Source: Cylicocyclus nassatus | Taxonomy: Eukaryota; Nematoda; Chromadorea; Rhabditida; Strongylidae | Assembly: GCA_958299035.1 (NCBI GenBank) | Contig: CATQJL010000001.1 | Coordinates: 34,014,780 to 34,078,779 of the forward strand | Direction: 5' to 3' | Length of the DNA stretch: 64,000 bases | In this document: positions 22,171 through 32,575 of the stretch, piece after piece | Layout of the letters: each line of letters starts with the position of its first letter | How positions within the stretch are numbered: position 1 is the first letter of the stretch | Made by a program: the position numbers and the translations under genes | Notes under the pieces: generated by a model | Databases searched by the model: none | The model's input: only the letters and a program-made list of their open reading frames with translations | What the model was told of the DNA's origin: nothing

Positions 22171-22985
22171 ATAGTTAAAACTTTTGTTTTTCCTAGGGTG
22201 AGGCTCTTTCTTGCAGTCGAGGAAGTTTTTGATCGGATAGTTTACTCACGTGTCTTCGACTTTTCAGGCTTTGAAAAGGGCAAGTTCAAAGCGCTAATCT
22301 GTATTCTGTGCTATCAATATTGTACCAATCTTGGACTACGCTCTAACAAAGTAACGAGAAGATTATCTATACCTACCTACACGTCATTTATTGATAAGTT
22401 CATAAGTACATTAGTTAGGCTTATGAACTACTTACTGTGTTTTAGAAAAAAATATAGAATGTGAAAACAAATTGGGAGTGCGGAGAAATTCCTGCAATTT
22501 TCACGGTTTATATCCTGTCTTTGGTGGTTTCATGAGCTCGTAAGGTTTCCAAAACCAACGGACAAAACCATATCAAAATGTATTCAATAAAATGTTGTGC
22601 TGTTGCTGGCGACTTTCCGCCACCTTGCCATCGAATTTTCAGGCCTTTCTTTCAAAATTTCGGCCTACTCCAAAAGAATTCGTTTGACCAACGCCAGAAA
22701 TTCTTTCCAACATCAAAACAATCGTCCTTTATGTATTTGCAAGAGAGCGGAAAAGACAGTTCGTTAGAACGGGGTCTGAGGATTATACTGGATACCAATC
22801 ACCTCACGGTCACGTCTTCCAGGACAGCTTTGACTGCATTTGCCGTGCGGAGACATACTTTCATACGTCATGCACAATAACTCATGGACTTGTTTACGAA
22901 GCCTTTTATGATTAGAAATTCATTTAAGAGAGATGGGTAAGAAAGAAAAGATGTAAGAGGTAAGAGAGGTGTTAAAAAGAGGTTT
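22171..22985. other. No gene recognised
   Basis: Sequence downstream of the RTE tail. Short open frames, no clear exon borders, no shared repeats. Confidence 0.4.
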
Positions 22986-23193
22986 GAGAGATGTTCAAAG
23001 AACCCTGTTCGAGTTCTTCTTTGCGTTACGCGCAGGGTTATGGGAGAGTAGCGTTAACGCGTTATCGGAATAATAGGCGAAAAATCGGTTATGTAAGCGA
23101 TGTTTGAGTTGCAGCATACTTGCTCTTGATCGAAAAAAATCTCAAATTGTAATAAAAATCAAGCTGTTTCATTTTTTGCCGTTCACCCTAATA
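22986..23193. mobile_element. Right-end relic of the mariner-type family M1
   Basis: GTTCAAAGAACCCTGTTCGAG through AATAAAAATCAAGCTGT, ending CCGTTCACCCTAATA, closely parallels the right end of the element at 26,157-27,905. No left end was found here. Confidence 0.65.
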
Positions 23194-23429
23194 GTTTCTC
23201 CTTGACTCACTTCTTTTTTTGCAAGAGTTATTGTGTAACTATTTGAGTTATTTATTAATGTAGATATTTTGCTCAGACTAAGCTCTTCTGCGCATTTATA
23301 GAAAGAGTCTGAGTTGTTGCCCTTTCAGTACAGTTTTCTTTCAGTAGTCTCGTTTTCTTGCAAGCATTTGGTACACTGGGTGCTATAATACCTCTCGCAT
23401 TTTTTGAAAAGACGCGAATCGAAGTCGAC

Positions 23430-23540
23430 TCGGTCGCGCGAGTCGGGCGACCCGGGCGACGGTCGCGTAAGTCAAGCGGCAGTCGCATGAGTTATGTGAC
23501 GGTCGTCTGGTTCATGTGACATCACCGTCGCGTGGCCATA
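23430..23540. repeat. Minisatellite, about 21 bp x 4
   Basis: Degenerate units of the form GTCGCGTGAGTCAAGCGAC, for example GTCGCGTAAGTCAAGCGGC then GTCGCATGAGTTATGTGAC then GTCGTCTGGTTCATGTGAC. The units are GC-rich against an AT-rich setting. Confidence 0.7.
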
Positions 23541-23939
23541 TCTCATTTCAGAGTAGATGAACTGTGAATTCAAGGACACCAATCGACTCAGCTCGACGCG
23601 GAGCATCTTCTGATATATCGGAAGTGGGGATACTAGGTACATACGCCTGAAGCTCCGCATGGAGGGCTCAGATGTGCTTATTACAGAAATAATATTTATT
23701 TGTTGCAGTGGTGGTATACTATAGAGTTGCGGTGACTGTACGATGAGGTCCAATTTGCACATGTATATATCTTTGCAAATTTGCTCAGACTAACTCATGC
23801 GGCGATGAAGGGAGTCATGGGTGTACGGTACTCTGCCAAATTTAACAGTTTTTCCAAGTTTCTGCTTAGATGGATTACTCAGTGCGCTGATTGAATACGT
23901 TGACATATGCAGACTGTACTACACTAATTCATCCGCAGA
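23541..23939. other. No feature recognised
   Basis: Spacer between the minisatellite and the foldback relative. Confidence 0.35.
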
Positions 23940-24465
23940 AAACGCAAAAACAAAAGGCCCGCGTTTTTTCGTTTTTTTTTCTTCATAACTTCCTTCACAG
24001 TGCAGAAGGTATGAATCCGAAAAAGGCATGATGTAGCTCGTCATGGCGAATTTTTTTGATATACTACACTATCTTGCTATTCCGTTTTCAGTCTGTCCAA
24101 TTATTTTTGTGCACCGACGGGTTTTGGCTGAAATATTGATGATCTTCGATTGACCGGAAACTTTGTCTTTAGAGGTTCTCAAACTCGCTGCTTACGATAT
24201 CAGTGCTTTTTGTGCGCTGTAAGCACAAAGAGCAGTTTTTGTCCCCTCTTAGCAGGAATTATGCTGAGAGAAATGCTGCAACACCGCGCAAGTTCCTAAT
24301 TTTGCCTGCGCTTTACGCATCTGTTGGACAACGTACCTGCTCCTTTTTGTATACTGAAGTCAATAGAGTTAGTGCTATCGGAACGAACCAGTATTTATCT
24401 GTGATGATCGCCTAGCTGTGAGCTTACGAACTCACATCCTCGTGAATATCGTCTAAAATTTGAAT
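23940..24465. mobile_element. Diverged partial copy of the giant foldback family
   Basis: ATGAATCCGAAAAAGGCAT and GGCGAATTTTTTTGATATAC (24,011-24,065) match the arm repeats at 10.6 kb. GGTTTTGGCTGAAATATTGATGATCTTCGATTG, GGAAACTTTGTC and finally GAGCTTACGAACTCACATCCTCGTGAA match the inner arm at 17.58-17.33 kb in the same relative order. Only one arm is present, with gaps. Confidence 0.65.
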
Positions 24466-25500
24466 ATGGCATACTTTGGCCTAATGTCATCGTGATTGGT
24501 TACAGAACGATTGATTGCAGAATTGCGTTTATATTTACGGTTATGTGGATCGATAATTTTGTAACAGCATAGTTGCTCCCCCCCCCCCCCTCCCTCCTCC
24601 TCTGTGCCAACTCCCACTTCTGTAGCTCAGAGTTTGCAAAATAATTCTGTGAAGGTGATTGATCCTCTAAGAAATTGATGCTGTATTCAATCAGCACCAC
24701 CACTTATCATTCTGTACCAACTCGCTGCCCCGTAGCTGAAAGTCTGCAAAAATCGATAAAATTGATGTTAACTGATGACTAAAAGTAGCCTAGGACACCC
24801 GCTCCGCCCGAAGTAGTGTGCAAAGTTCGCTCCGAATTGGCCCATAAATGCAGTTTTCTTCGGAGAGCATACGTAAACTATTTCAAAATGACCTTGATTT
24901 CGAGCTAAGTGCATTGATGAGAGACGATAGGAAGCTATTTTATCTTTTTTATGGAGTTCATTTTGTCTACCGGGTGCTTTTTTCATCAATGTACGAGATC
25001 AAGATCGCCTTTATAATAGAGGGCATTTGAAGAATCGCGACAATGGTGCGACCACGCGCTACATGCTCGCACATCTCGGCAACCGCATTTTCTTGCTTTT
25101 CGTCTCTACTTGAAAGGTTTTCCTGCTTTCATATGACAGTACTTAGACATTGGAAGTGATAGGTGAGAGTTGAGGTTTTTTGTATGAGTGTCTATTCCTG
25201 TGGGCGCAAAGGCAGTCAAATCCGTCGTCACGAATTTATAAACGATTCATATTCTTTTTGGAGTGCAATTGCGAACTATTTTGAATTCCCGTTAGAGTTG
25301 GGGGTTTGAACCCTTTCGCAAGAGACATATTTGAAATTTATATTATTCGTAACCGAATAGACTGTACATTGCACTTTGAGAAATCATGAGCTTATGAAAT
25401 TTTTGACAAGTTTGAGAATCATGAGAATTAAACGATCTCTCACTTAGTAATGACCTTTCGATGCGGGTTCTGCATGATTTTTTTGATGAGATTGACAGAC
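24466..25500. other. No gene; dispersed repeat traces
   Basis: Around 24,575-24,850 there are a poly-C run and strings such as GTAGCTGAAAGTCTGC and AAAAGTAGCCTAGGACACCC, which recur near 45.48-45.65 kb. The rest shows nothing. Confidence 0.4.
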
Positions 25501-25504
25501 TTTC

Positions 25505-25745
25505 GAATTGAACTGTTGCTGTAAATATTTACCTGTGCCGTTCTAAGTGTAAATGAATGTTTATTTGTCAGTCTGTGTCTGCGTGTCTGTACGTATGTTC
25601 CCAACAGAAAACTGCATTTCTGGAATAATCCGGACCAAATTTTGCACACAACTTCGAGTGGAGCGAGTGTCGTAGGCTACATTTCGTCATCGGTCGATAT
25701 CAGTTTCATCGATTTTTACAAACTATGAGCTACGGTGCTGACTTC
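25505..25745. repeat. Dispersed repeat (related to 42.35 and 45.5 kb)
   Basis: TGTCAGTCTGTGTCTGCG, then GTATGTTCCCAACAG, then ATCCGGACCAAATTTTGCAC and GTCGTAGGCTAC occur in the same order as at 42,370-42,480. Related to strings near 24.8 and 45.6 kb on the other strand. No transposon class is assigned. Confidence 0.5.
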
Positions 25746-25776
25746 GCCTGACGGGGAGGATAAAAGCACTGACTTA

Positions 25777-25916
25777 GGGCCGCATGCACTAACATCCCTG
25801 CGGCGAGGGGAGCGGCGTCCCCAATGATGAAAAAGCCGCAGCGGCGTCCGCACGCGGTCCCTTCATAACGGGGGACGTCGCTCCCCTCGCCGCAAAAATG
25901 TTAGTGCATACGGGCC
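25777..25916. mobile_element. Tourist-like (PIF/Harbinger) MITE, 140 bp
   Basis: GGGCCGCATGCACTAACAT at the left and the inverse of GGCCCGTATGCACTAACAT at the right, flanked by TTA on both sides. The arms continue with GCGGCGAGGGGAGCG and are GC-rich, with a very short loop. Confidence 0.85.
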
Positions 25917-26296
25917 TTAGTAAACGTTTGGTCCCCGCAAATCACTGTAATAGGCTCGCACGCATACAATTGCTTCTTCGACTATTAAGTAGTGTGCGTT
26001 CGGCGCTTGCCCTCAAAAAGTATTGAAAAAGCCGAATCCTTTATCCTTTTTCCTTTGTAGGTATTGTATTCTAATAGCCATCCTTGCTTATCCTTTCTTT
26101 TTCTCCAGTTTTTACCCTAAAAGTGTAAAATAAAAAAATGAAAGTCGATTGTCTTATTAGGGTGGTCGGTAAAAAATGGGGCACCTAGAGAATAAATGTA
26201 CTTTTCTCAAAAAAGAAAAGTGATTAAGCTTCCCAATTCTAATAGATGTCAGAATAAATTATTCTCTTTCAGAAAGTACCTATATAAGGTCATTTA

Positions 26297-27176
26297 TTAG
26301 GTTGTGCCGAAAGTTTTGTCGGTTTTTTCATCGCTCACCCAAACTCACAGAAAGCCATTCCATGGGCGACCTAGGTACCATTCTATTCAGATTTTTATCC
26401 ACTTTCTTACAGCTATATTTGTTTTCTGATCTACCCCGTCTTTGTGATGTTATCGCTATGGCTTTTTGAGCACCTCAGCAGTAGCGCCAAATCTTTCCTG
26501 AATTTTCCAAATTTTTATACTGATATTTTCAAGGAGCGCTGGTGACCGTTATGTAGAGCAAAACTTTGGCTACATTGTGCTTATTTTAGATTACGTGGGC
26601 CTTGTTTATTAAGTCCGTTATGATTATTTATTCAGTAAAAACCGCGGCTTTTTGAATAAGTTTACCACGTTAAAGTACCGAAAATTCCAAAAAGCTGATT
26701 TTTGAAGCAAATCAAACTTGGTTATGTTGCATAAATAATGTTCAATAACAATCAAGTTTGAATTCGCAAAAGCTTCAAAAGTTTTCTTGCTTTTGCTGCA
26801 GTTGCGTTTTTCATGACTTTGCTAAAAATCAAGGCCTCCGAAGAAATAATTTTTTGTGCTAAACACTGCAGATTAGGAGAATCAAAAAATATCTCCGTAA
26901 AGTCCTGGAATTGCTCTATTTGATCCATTCTCAAACCTCTCCGAAACTTTGGAATGAAATTTTTGAAAAATGGCCTAACTTTAAACAGATAAAAATGGCG
27001 AGTGAAGAATTTTGGCAATTATCAAAAAAAGCATACAGGATTGCGGTTCGAAAATGTAAATATAAGAAAGAGAAGGAAAAGTTGCATCGAATGCACTTTG
27101 AAACTCATTCATATCTTTACTGTGCGTGGTTTTATAGTGGTTTGAAAAAACCGACAAAACTTTCGGGACAACCTAA
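26297..27176. mobile_element. Mariner-type MITE M2 nested in M1 (880 bp)
   Basis: The left end TTAGGTTGTGCCGAAAGTTTTG and the right end (inverse TTAGGTTGTCCCGAAAGTTTTG) continue with TCGGTTTTTTCA in both. TA duplications flank it. There is no transposase frame inside. Confidence 0.9.
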
Positions 27177-27224
27177 TACATACCTAATAATTTTTATAGT
27201 GGCTGAAATACAAAGTTAGTCACT

Positions 27225-27420
27225 TTGACAAATTATGAATTTTGGGATCTGCGCAGTGAAACATGCGAAACCATCCAAAGTACTAATATTGCAATGCGTA
27301 AAGATACAGTCACCAAATCCACCATGGCTTGGTGTTCGCAACGCTTGAAGCCAGGGGATATGGCCATTAGCAGCTTTGAGAACAAAGATCGTGCTGTTCA
27401 ACTCTTTGCAGGTAAACGCA
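27225..27420 (+). pseudogene. Mariner transposase N-terminal helix-turn-helix relic
   Basis: The frame gives YEFWDLRSETCETIQSTNIA, then TVTKSTMAWCSQRLKPGDMA. The pattern YEF...ETxxxIxxA...(D)TVxxSTxxxW...RxxxGDM matches the DNA-binding helix-turn-helix at the start of mariner-family transposases (HTH_48 type, as in SETMAR). The usual GRP linker is lost. It begins near the left end of M1 once M2 is removed, which is where a mariner transposase should start. There is no ATG in place. A GT-type donor follows (GCAG/GTAAAC at about 27,411), so a domesticated exon cannot be excluded but is less likely. Confidence 0.6.
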
Positions 27421-27907
27421 TGTTTTATAGGTACCATCTGAAAGAGCTTTTTACGCTCTATCCATCCATATGCAGCTTACCTCACATTTTATCTATCTTC
27501 GGAAAATACAGATTGAAACTTGATTTATTAGTTTTTGTTGCGCCAAATAATCACGATTTTTTTGAAGTATTTCTTTTTTTTACCCAGAAGTAGAAAGAAA
27601 TTTTGTATGCTTGATATATTGTTTGAAAGAGCATGAAGAGCACTTTCGAATGGTATATCAACTGCTCTATAATTTTACGGTATGGCAGCGCAAGAATGAG
27701 CGATGTTCAAAAAACCCTGTTCGAGTTCTTTAGGGCGCCAGCGTAGGGTTGTGGGAGAGGAGTGCTGACGCTTTGCCACAATAATATGCGAAAGTCGGTC
27801 ATGTAAGCGACGTTTACGTTGCAGCCTGCTTGTTGTTGATCAAAAACAAAAAATCTCAAAATTTAATAAAAATCAAGCTGTCCCATTTTTTACCGATCAC
27901 CCTAATA

Positions 27908-28922
27908 TTAGGTTGTCCCAAAAGTTTTGCCCTTTTTTTCAACCTATCATAAAAACACGTGGAACGAAGATAGGGAAACGCTTCAAGCACTATCCGACGC
28001 ATCTTTTTCTCCTCTTTCCAACTGTCGTGATCCCATGCCGATTACTTTTTTGCTCACTGAGATAAACGCCGAAATTTCGAACCCGACGTTTTTACTATGT
28101 CCAAGTTTGGCAATTTTTCACGAACTTCATTTTCAACTTCTGGAAGACCTTCGATAGCGCTCAGATGGAGTAAACAAAGGGCAATGCAATGCAATTTTTT
28201 GGCTTATCCAACTGGCTTTTCATTATTTTTTGAGATGATTTTTTCAAAAGTCTTTACTTTTGCAAATTTTCAAAATACAGAAACGCCTCGAACTCCAACA
28301 AATCATCGGATTTTGAAGCTTTCAAATATCGATTACGATTATTCACTATTTTTACAAAGCAACTGAGCGTTTACCGCTTCGAAATATAAGATTTCGCATT
28401 TTACCGTATTCGCTGGGGCGGGGTCAAATTCAAATTATGGAAATTTTATCGCTAAAGACCCCACAAATTGGAGGGAAATTACACTCACTGGGAAGAGGAA
28501 GAAAACCAGCATCGAATAACACCTAAGTTGTGCGCCGTTTCATGATGTCTGGCTTTTGGCATCACCAAAAGTGGAATTTGATAGCATCAGAAAAATAATT
28601 CTAAAAAATTTTCAAGATTAGCTATCGATGCCGCAAAATTGCATTATATTGCCCTTTGTTTGCTCTATCTAAGTGCTGCCAGAGCTTTTCCGAAAGTCAA
28701 AAATGAAGATTGCGAGAAATTGCCAAACTTGGACATAGTAACCATGGGTTCGAAATTTCGGCGTTTATCTCAGTGAGCAAAAAAGTAATCGGCATGGGAT
28801 CATGACAGTTAGAAAGACGAGGAAAAGATGCGTCGGATAGTGCTTAGAGCGTTTCCCTATCTTCGTTCCACGTGTTTTTATGATAGGTTGAAAAAACGGA
28901 CAAAACTTTCGGGACAACCTAA
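27908..28922. mobile_element. Palindromic mariner-type MITE M3 (1,015 bp)
   Basis: TTAGGTTGTCCCAAAAGTTTTG at the left and its inverse at the right (CAAAACTTTCGGGACAACCTAA), with TA on both sides. The left TA is the right duplication of M1. Arms of about 300 bp mirror each other (AACACGTGGAACGAAGATAG against CTATCTTCGTTCCACGTGTT). The central 400 bp are not mirrored and carry no recognisable frame. Confidence 0.92.
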
Positions 28923-29033
28923 TATATTAGTGGAAATTACTTGGAGACCTGCTCGAAAGTTTATGTATGCGAAGTTTGGTTTAGATCTCATGATTTTTTT
29001 AGCATTCTGGTTCAGTCATAGAAAAACTGCTAA

Positions 29034-29495
29034 TAAGGAAAGGATACTTGGTGACCGTGGCCTTTTGAAATGAAACGTACACCATTAAATGCATCTTGAA
29101 GTGCTGAATCCAAATCTGTTTTCGTTATCTGCTGCGCGCTCTTCCGAAAGAAGTCATGAACATTTCTTTCACCAAAATTTGCACTGTTTTTGATGCAGGA
29201 TTCACCAATATCATTAGAATGTTCGCTTACGCACTACAAAAGAGCGTACAGATAAAGTAAAGCTTCACTTCAAGTTCAGGAAAACTGTCATCAATACATC
29301 AAAGTCCAAAAAGCCTGGATACTGACGAATTCGGCTACCTAAATCTCTCAAAATCAATATGGAAGAAAGTCCATAACTTCGTTCAGGGAGTCGCACAGCA
29401 GATAATGAACATAGATTTAGAATCAGCGTTCTAAGACGCACTTACTGGTAACATCTCATTGCAAAAGGCCACGGTCACGAAGTATCCTTCCCTCG
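29034..29495. mobile_element. Palindromic MITE, TAA-flank family (copy 3)
   Basis: The left end TAAGGAAAGGATACTTGGTG with ACCGTGGCCTTTTG is mirrored at the right (CAAAAGGCCACGGTCACGAAG with TATCCTTCCCTCG). TAA flanks both ends (29,031-29,033 and 29,496-29,498). This is the best preserved termini pair of the family. Confidence 0.85.
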
Positions 29496-30189
29496 TAAGC
29501 AAAAAATGCTGAAAATCAATGAATCCAAAGCCACACTAAATTTTTTTAAAAATTCAATGACACCCGTTCGCCCCGAAGTTTATGTATGCGTTTGATTCAG
29601 ACCCCACATTTTTCAAACATTTCGGAACGGCGAAAATACTGCAAGCAAAAACTGCAAAAAATGTATAAATTGATTGGGACAATCGGTATGTCTCAAACAA
29701 AATTCTCTATATACAAAGCAGAGATTTTCTGTGTTTGTGCACATTCTCTACAGTCACGAAGGATAAGCGGTAAAGCTCATTTTGATCTACTGGTAATCAA
29801 GACATGATAAGGACGGTAGGAAGCTAGCCCAGGAGAGTCGGAATTAAAAGAAGGATAAGTTTGCTGCATGAGAGGTCATGCAGATAGACTGGCTCCAAAC
29901 CGGGGTAGAACCCGGGATGTCAACTCGTAACTTATAAACACACGCCTCGCATTACTCAAATGCGTAAATGAAATGAGTTATAATCCTCTTGTTATTCCTC
30001 TTGTTCTATCTGATGGATTTGGATTGGAGATGCTGATAAGACATTTTACTTTGAAATCGAATCTCAATGAAAACAACAGAAACGCGCAGAAAATTGCCGC
30101 GAAAGGGAGCCTATGCTATTTTTTGGTGCAGGACACATTTCATGCTGCATCAAAACTTCTATTATTCAGTGCGGAAAAAATTAGGTGAG
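29496..30189. other. No gene; tRNA-like B-box string on minus strand
   Basis: On the minus strand, GGGTTCTACCCCG (29,913-29,901) follows TGAGTAATGCGAGGCGTG about 45 bases upstream. Spacing and sequence recall the B and A boxes of a tRNA or tRNA-derived SINE, but no cloverleaf with a matching acceptor stem could be drawn. Nothing else is recognisable here. Confidence 0.35.
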
Positions 30190-30194
30190 CAAAA

Positions 30195-30800
30195 ATCGAA
30201 AGAATCAATAAATCAGTAGAGGCAACGTGTGTCCCGAACAAAATGGCTTACTAAGGCCCTATTCCACACATTATGTGTGCCAAATCTGGCCAAGATTCCA
30301 TAATTCCTTTGACCTTGTTAAACGAACATACAAAATTTTCTAAACAAAACTGCAAAAAATCAATAAATCAATAGAGTCAAACGGTGGGTCCCGGACAAAA
30401 TGGCTTATTAACATACGCCTCGTTCCACACATAATGTGTGCCAAATTTGGATCAGATTCCATTACTGCTTTAACCTTTTTGATCGAACATAGAAAATCTC
30501 TGAACAAAAACTTCGAACAAATTAATAAGTTATTAGCGGAAATCAGTGTGTCCTGAACAAAAAGGCTTATTAACACACGCACCATCCCACACGTTATGTT
30601 TGCCAATTTTGGATCAGATTCCATTACTGCTTTAACCTTTTTGATCGAACACAAAAGATCTCTGAGCAAAATTAACGAGTTATTAGTGGCAATCAGTGTG
30701 TGTGCTGAAAAAAGGTCTTAACACACGCCCCACCTTATAAAACATGCCTGCCAAATCTGTTTCAGATTCCATAACACCTTCTATCCTTTTTTGGGCGAAC
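30195..30800. repeat. Tandem repeat, about 158 bp x 4
   Basis: Each unit holds GAACAAAATGGCTTATTAACA, a CCACAC-TTATGTGTGCCAA stretch, GGATCAGATTCCATTACTGC and TTTGATCGAACA. Unit starts are about 157-161 bp apart (30,240, 30,397, 30,558, about 30,705). The two middle units are closest; the last is more diverged. Confidence 0.85.
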
Positions 30801-31062
30801 ATGCAAAAAGTGGCTAAGCCAAATATTATACAGTATGGTATCGCTATAACGTTCCAAAAGTTCATGCTACTTTTTCAATCTATCATAAATTAAAAATCAT
30901 AATCTAATTTATCACAGATAAATAAGCACATATTTATTGAATACTATAATCGACGAAGCTTCTAAAGATTAGCACTTATGGCTTGCATTTTATTATTTGC
31001 TTCCGTGGTAAAACAGACTACAAAAAATCGTGTCTGCTAAGGACATTAACATACCTACTGCC

Positions 31063-31371
31063 CAGTGGCGTACCGAGGGGGGGGGCGCCCCCCCCCCTCC
31101 CGAGAACGGGTCGCGAAATTTTTGAAAGTTACTTGTGTGGGTTATAAAATTGTGCAAATGACTTGTCTGCACTTGTAAATAATTAAAATAATTTTTAAAA
31201 ATTTTTTAAAAATTCATTTTAGCTTTATAAAAAAATTTTTTTCGGGGGTTTGAGAAGCCCTCCAAAAATTTTTTCGGAGTGCGTGGCTAACGCCACGCAC
31301 CTTCATTAGAAAAATTTGTTTGTCGCCCCCCCCCCCCCCGCCCCCGAGCCGAAATCCTGGGTACGCCACTG
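31063..31371. mobile_element. hAT-type MITE, 309 bp
   Basis: Ends CAGTGGCGTACC and GGTACGCCACTG are inverted repeats. The 8-bp flank CTACTGCC is duplicated exactly at 31,055-31,062 and 31,372-31,379, as expected for hAT elements. The interior is AT-rich with long C and G runs. The internal sequence GGGTCGCGAAATTTTT to CGGAGTGCGTGGCTAACGCC is shared with 41.35-41.68 kb. Confidence 0.93.
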
Positions 31372-31419
31372 CTACTGCCATGTGCATTTTTTACGTTTCT
31401 TCCTCTTTTCTTAAGAGAA

Positions 31420-31520
31420 ATGAAATCCCTGCATTTTGAGTAGTCATATGTCCATGCTTCAAAACTTCACAAAGATTTTCCCTTTTTTTGGGAAATAATA
31501 TCCCTGCATTTTAAGTAATC
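31420..31520. repeat. Diverged direct repeat
   Basis: ATCCCTGCATTTTGAGTAGTCATATGTCCATGCTT near 31,427 recurs near 31,500 with a few changes, about 73 bp apart. Confidence 0.6.
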
Positions 31521-31522
31521 AT

Positions 31523-31804
31523 GTGTCCATGCTTGAATTTATGGAGAAAAGACAAAAAGATAGAAGAGCTCTGGCCAAAACTGCATCTGCAATGTTTGAG
31601 AAAACCTTGAATTGCTCACGCACCAAGTGCTGTACTCTGTGGCATCAATTTTCAAATAATGTGGTTGTTGCGTTTAATAAAGCTCGAGTATCACTTTCAT
31701 TGCTCGCATGTGAATGGGAGTGTGCCATCAAGCAACTGAGGGGAATGACTTTATGGCTCCAATGCCTTGTTGATGAAGTTTGCAAACAGATTGTGCGCGC
31801 ATAA
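31523..31804 (+). CDS. Hypothetical 93-codon open frame
   Basis: An uninterrupted frame starting MSMLEFMEKRQKDRRALAK and ending in a helical, tryptophan- and leucine-bearing stretch. It has no recognisable domain, no clear acceptor just before the ATG and no neighbour with a related frame. It may be an exon or chance. Confidence 0.2.
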   Translation: MSMLEFMEKRQKDRRALAKTASAMFEKTLNCSRTKCCTLWHQFSNNVVVAFNKARVSLSLLACEWECAIKQLRGMTLWLQCLVDEVCKQIVRA

Positions 31805-32233
31805 ATACTGGAATGTTTTGACCCAACTGATGATCTTGCAGTCATCAGTTTTGTAACTATCTGGTGAGTGTGAATCCTTGGCTTCAAATAAATGCGAACA
31901 TGTACCAACAAAGAAATTTAGATCAAAGCGGCTTTTTCAAGTGAACTTGGAACCGCTCCGAGGGGAAGTAAACAAAGTAACGAATTTGTTTTCGGTAACT
32001 GCCATGTACGGTCCCGCAATGAGTTTTTCAACTAAAATGTTGAACGCTCAAGTGGGACAAAACCATTGAATATAGTAAAGATACAGCTTGTCAAAGCTTT
32101 GGTATTATATAAACAAAATGCGTGTTCAGCTTGACTGTTATCAGTAAAAAGTTTACAGTTATTTCGGAAGTAAGCTGAGCTTAGATTCTATTCATGTAAG
32201 ACTTCATAGATTTTTGGGCCATGTTCGAGGTTC
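31805..32233. other. No feature recognised
   Basis: Spacer between an open frame and the next MITE. Confidence 0.35.
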
Positions 32234-32236
32234 TTA

Positions 32237-32402
32237 GGCTTCCGCCAGAGTGCCGAAGTTATGCCAGCGCTACGCCAGCATTTCGATCGATACACGTGTA
32301 TTTCGTTGGGGCGGGGCTAGCTGACGTCCCCAACAAAATACATGTGTATCGATCGAAATGCTGGCGTAGCGCTGGCATAACTTCGGCACTCTGGCAGGAG
32401 CC
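32237..32402. mobile_element. Tourist-like MITE, 166 bp, near-perfect palindrome
   Basis: GGCTTCCGCCAGAGTGCCGA at the left is mirrored at the right (CGGCACTCTGGCAGGAGCC), with TTA on both sides. The arms are about 70 bp each, with nearly no mismatch around a short GC-rich loop. Confidence 0.88.
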
Positions 32403-32421
32403 TTACGAGTAACTTTTGATT

Positions 32422-32575
32422 CAACTGGCTTGGCTTCGGGAAGGCGGAGCTCTGTGACCAAATTAAGACCGCTCGCGCCCGCGACGCACCTGGTCTCTCT
32501 GCGCGAGTGTTATCTGATCACTACCTAGCCTTAATTAGGTCACGAAGCCCCGCCTTCCCGAAGCCAAGCCAGTTG
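32422..32575. mobile_element. Palindromic MITE, 154 bp
   Basis: CAACTGGCTTGGCTTCGGGA followed by AGGCGGAGC is mirrored at the right (GCCCCGCCTTCCCGAAGCCA then AGCCAGTTG). It lies only about 20 bp from the previous palindrome. The duplication is unclear. Confidence 0.8.

Larger units (their letters stand above)
26157..27905 (+). mobile_element. Mariner-type element M1 (1.75 kb, with a nested element)
   Basis: The left end TTAGGGTGGTCGGTAAAAAATGG pairs with the right end, whose inverse reads TTAGGGTGATCGGTAAAAAATGG, with TA at 26,155-26,156 and 27,906-27,907. It holds the nested element M2 (26,297-27,176) and a transposase helix-turn-helix relic (27,225-27,420). Most of the transposase, including the DDE domain, is missing. 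Confidence 0.85.

Noticed and set aside
29880..29960. A functional tRNA gene on the minus strand
   Set aside because: Only the T-arm-like and A-box-like strings fit. The acceptor and anticodon stems do not pair.
30195..30800. A CRISPR array
   Set aside because: Units of about 158 bp are contiguous and diverged throughout, without short identical repeats and unique spacers. The sequence is eukaryotic.
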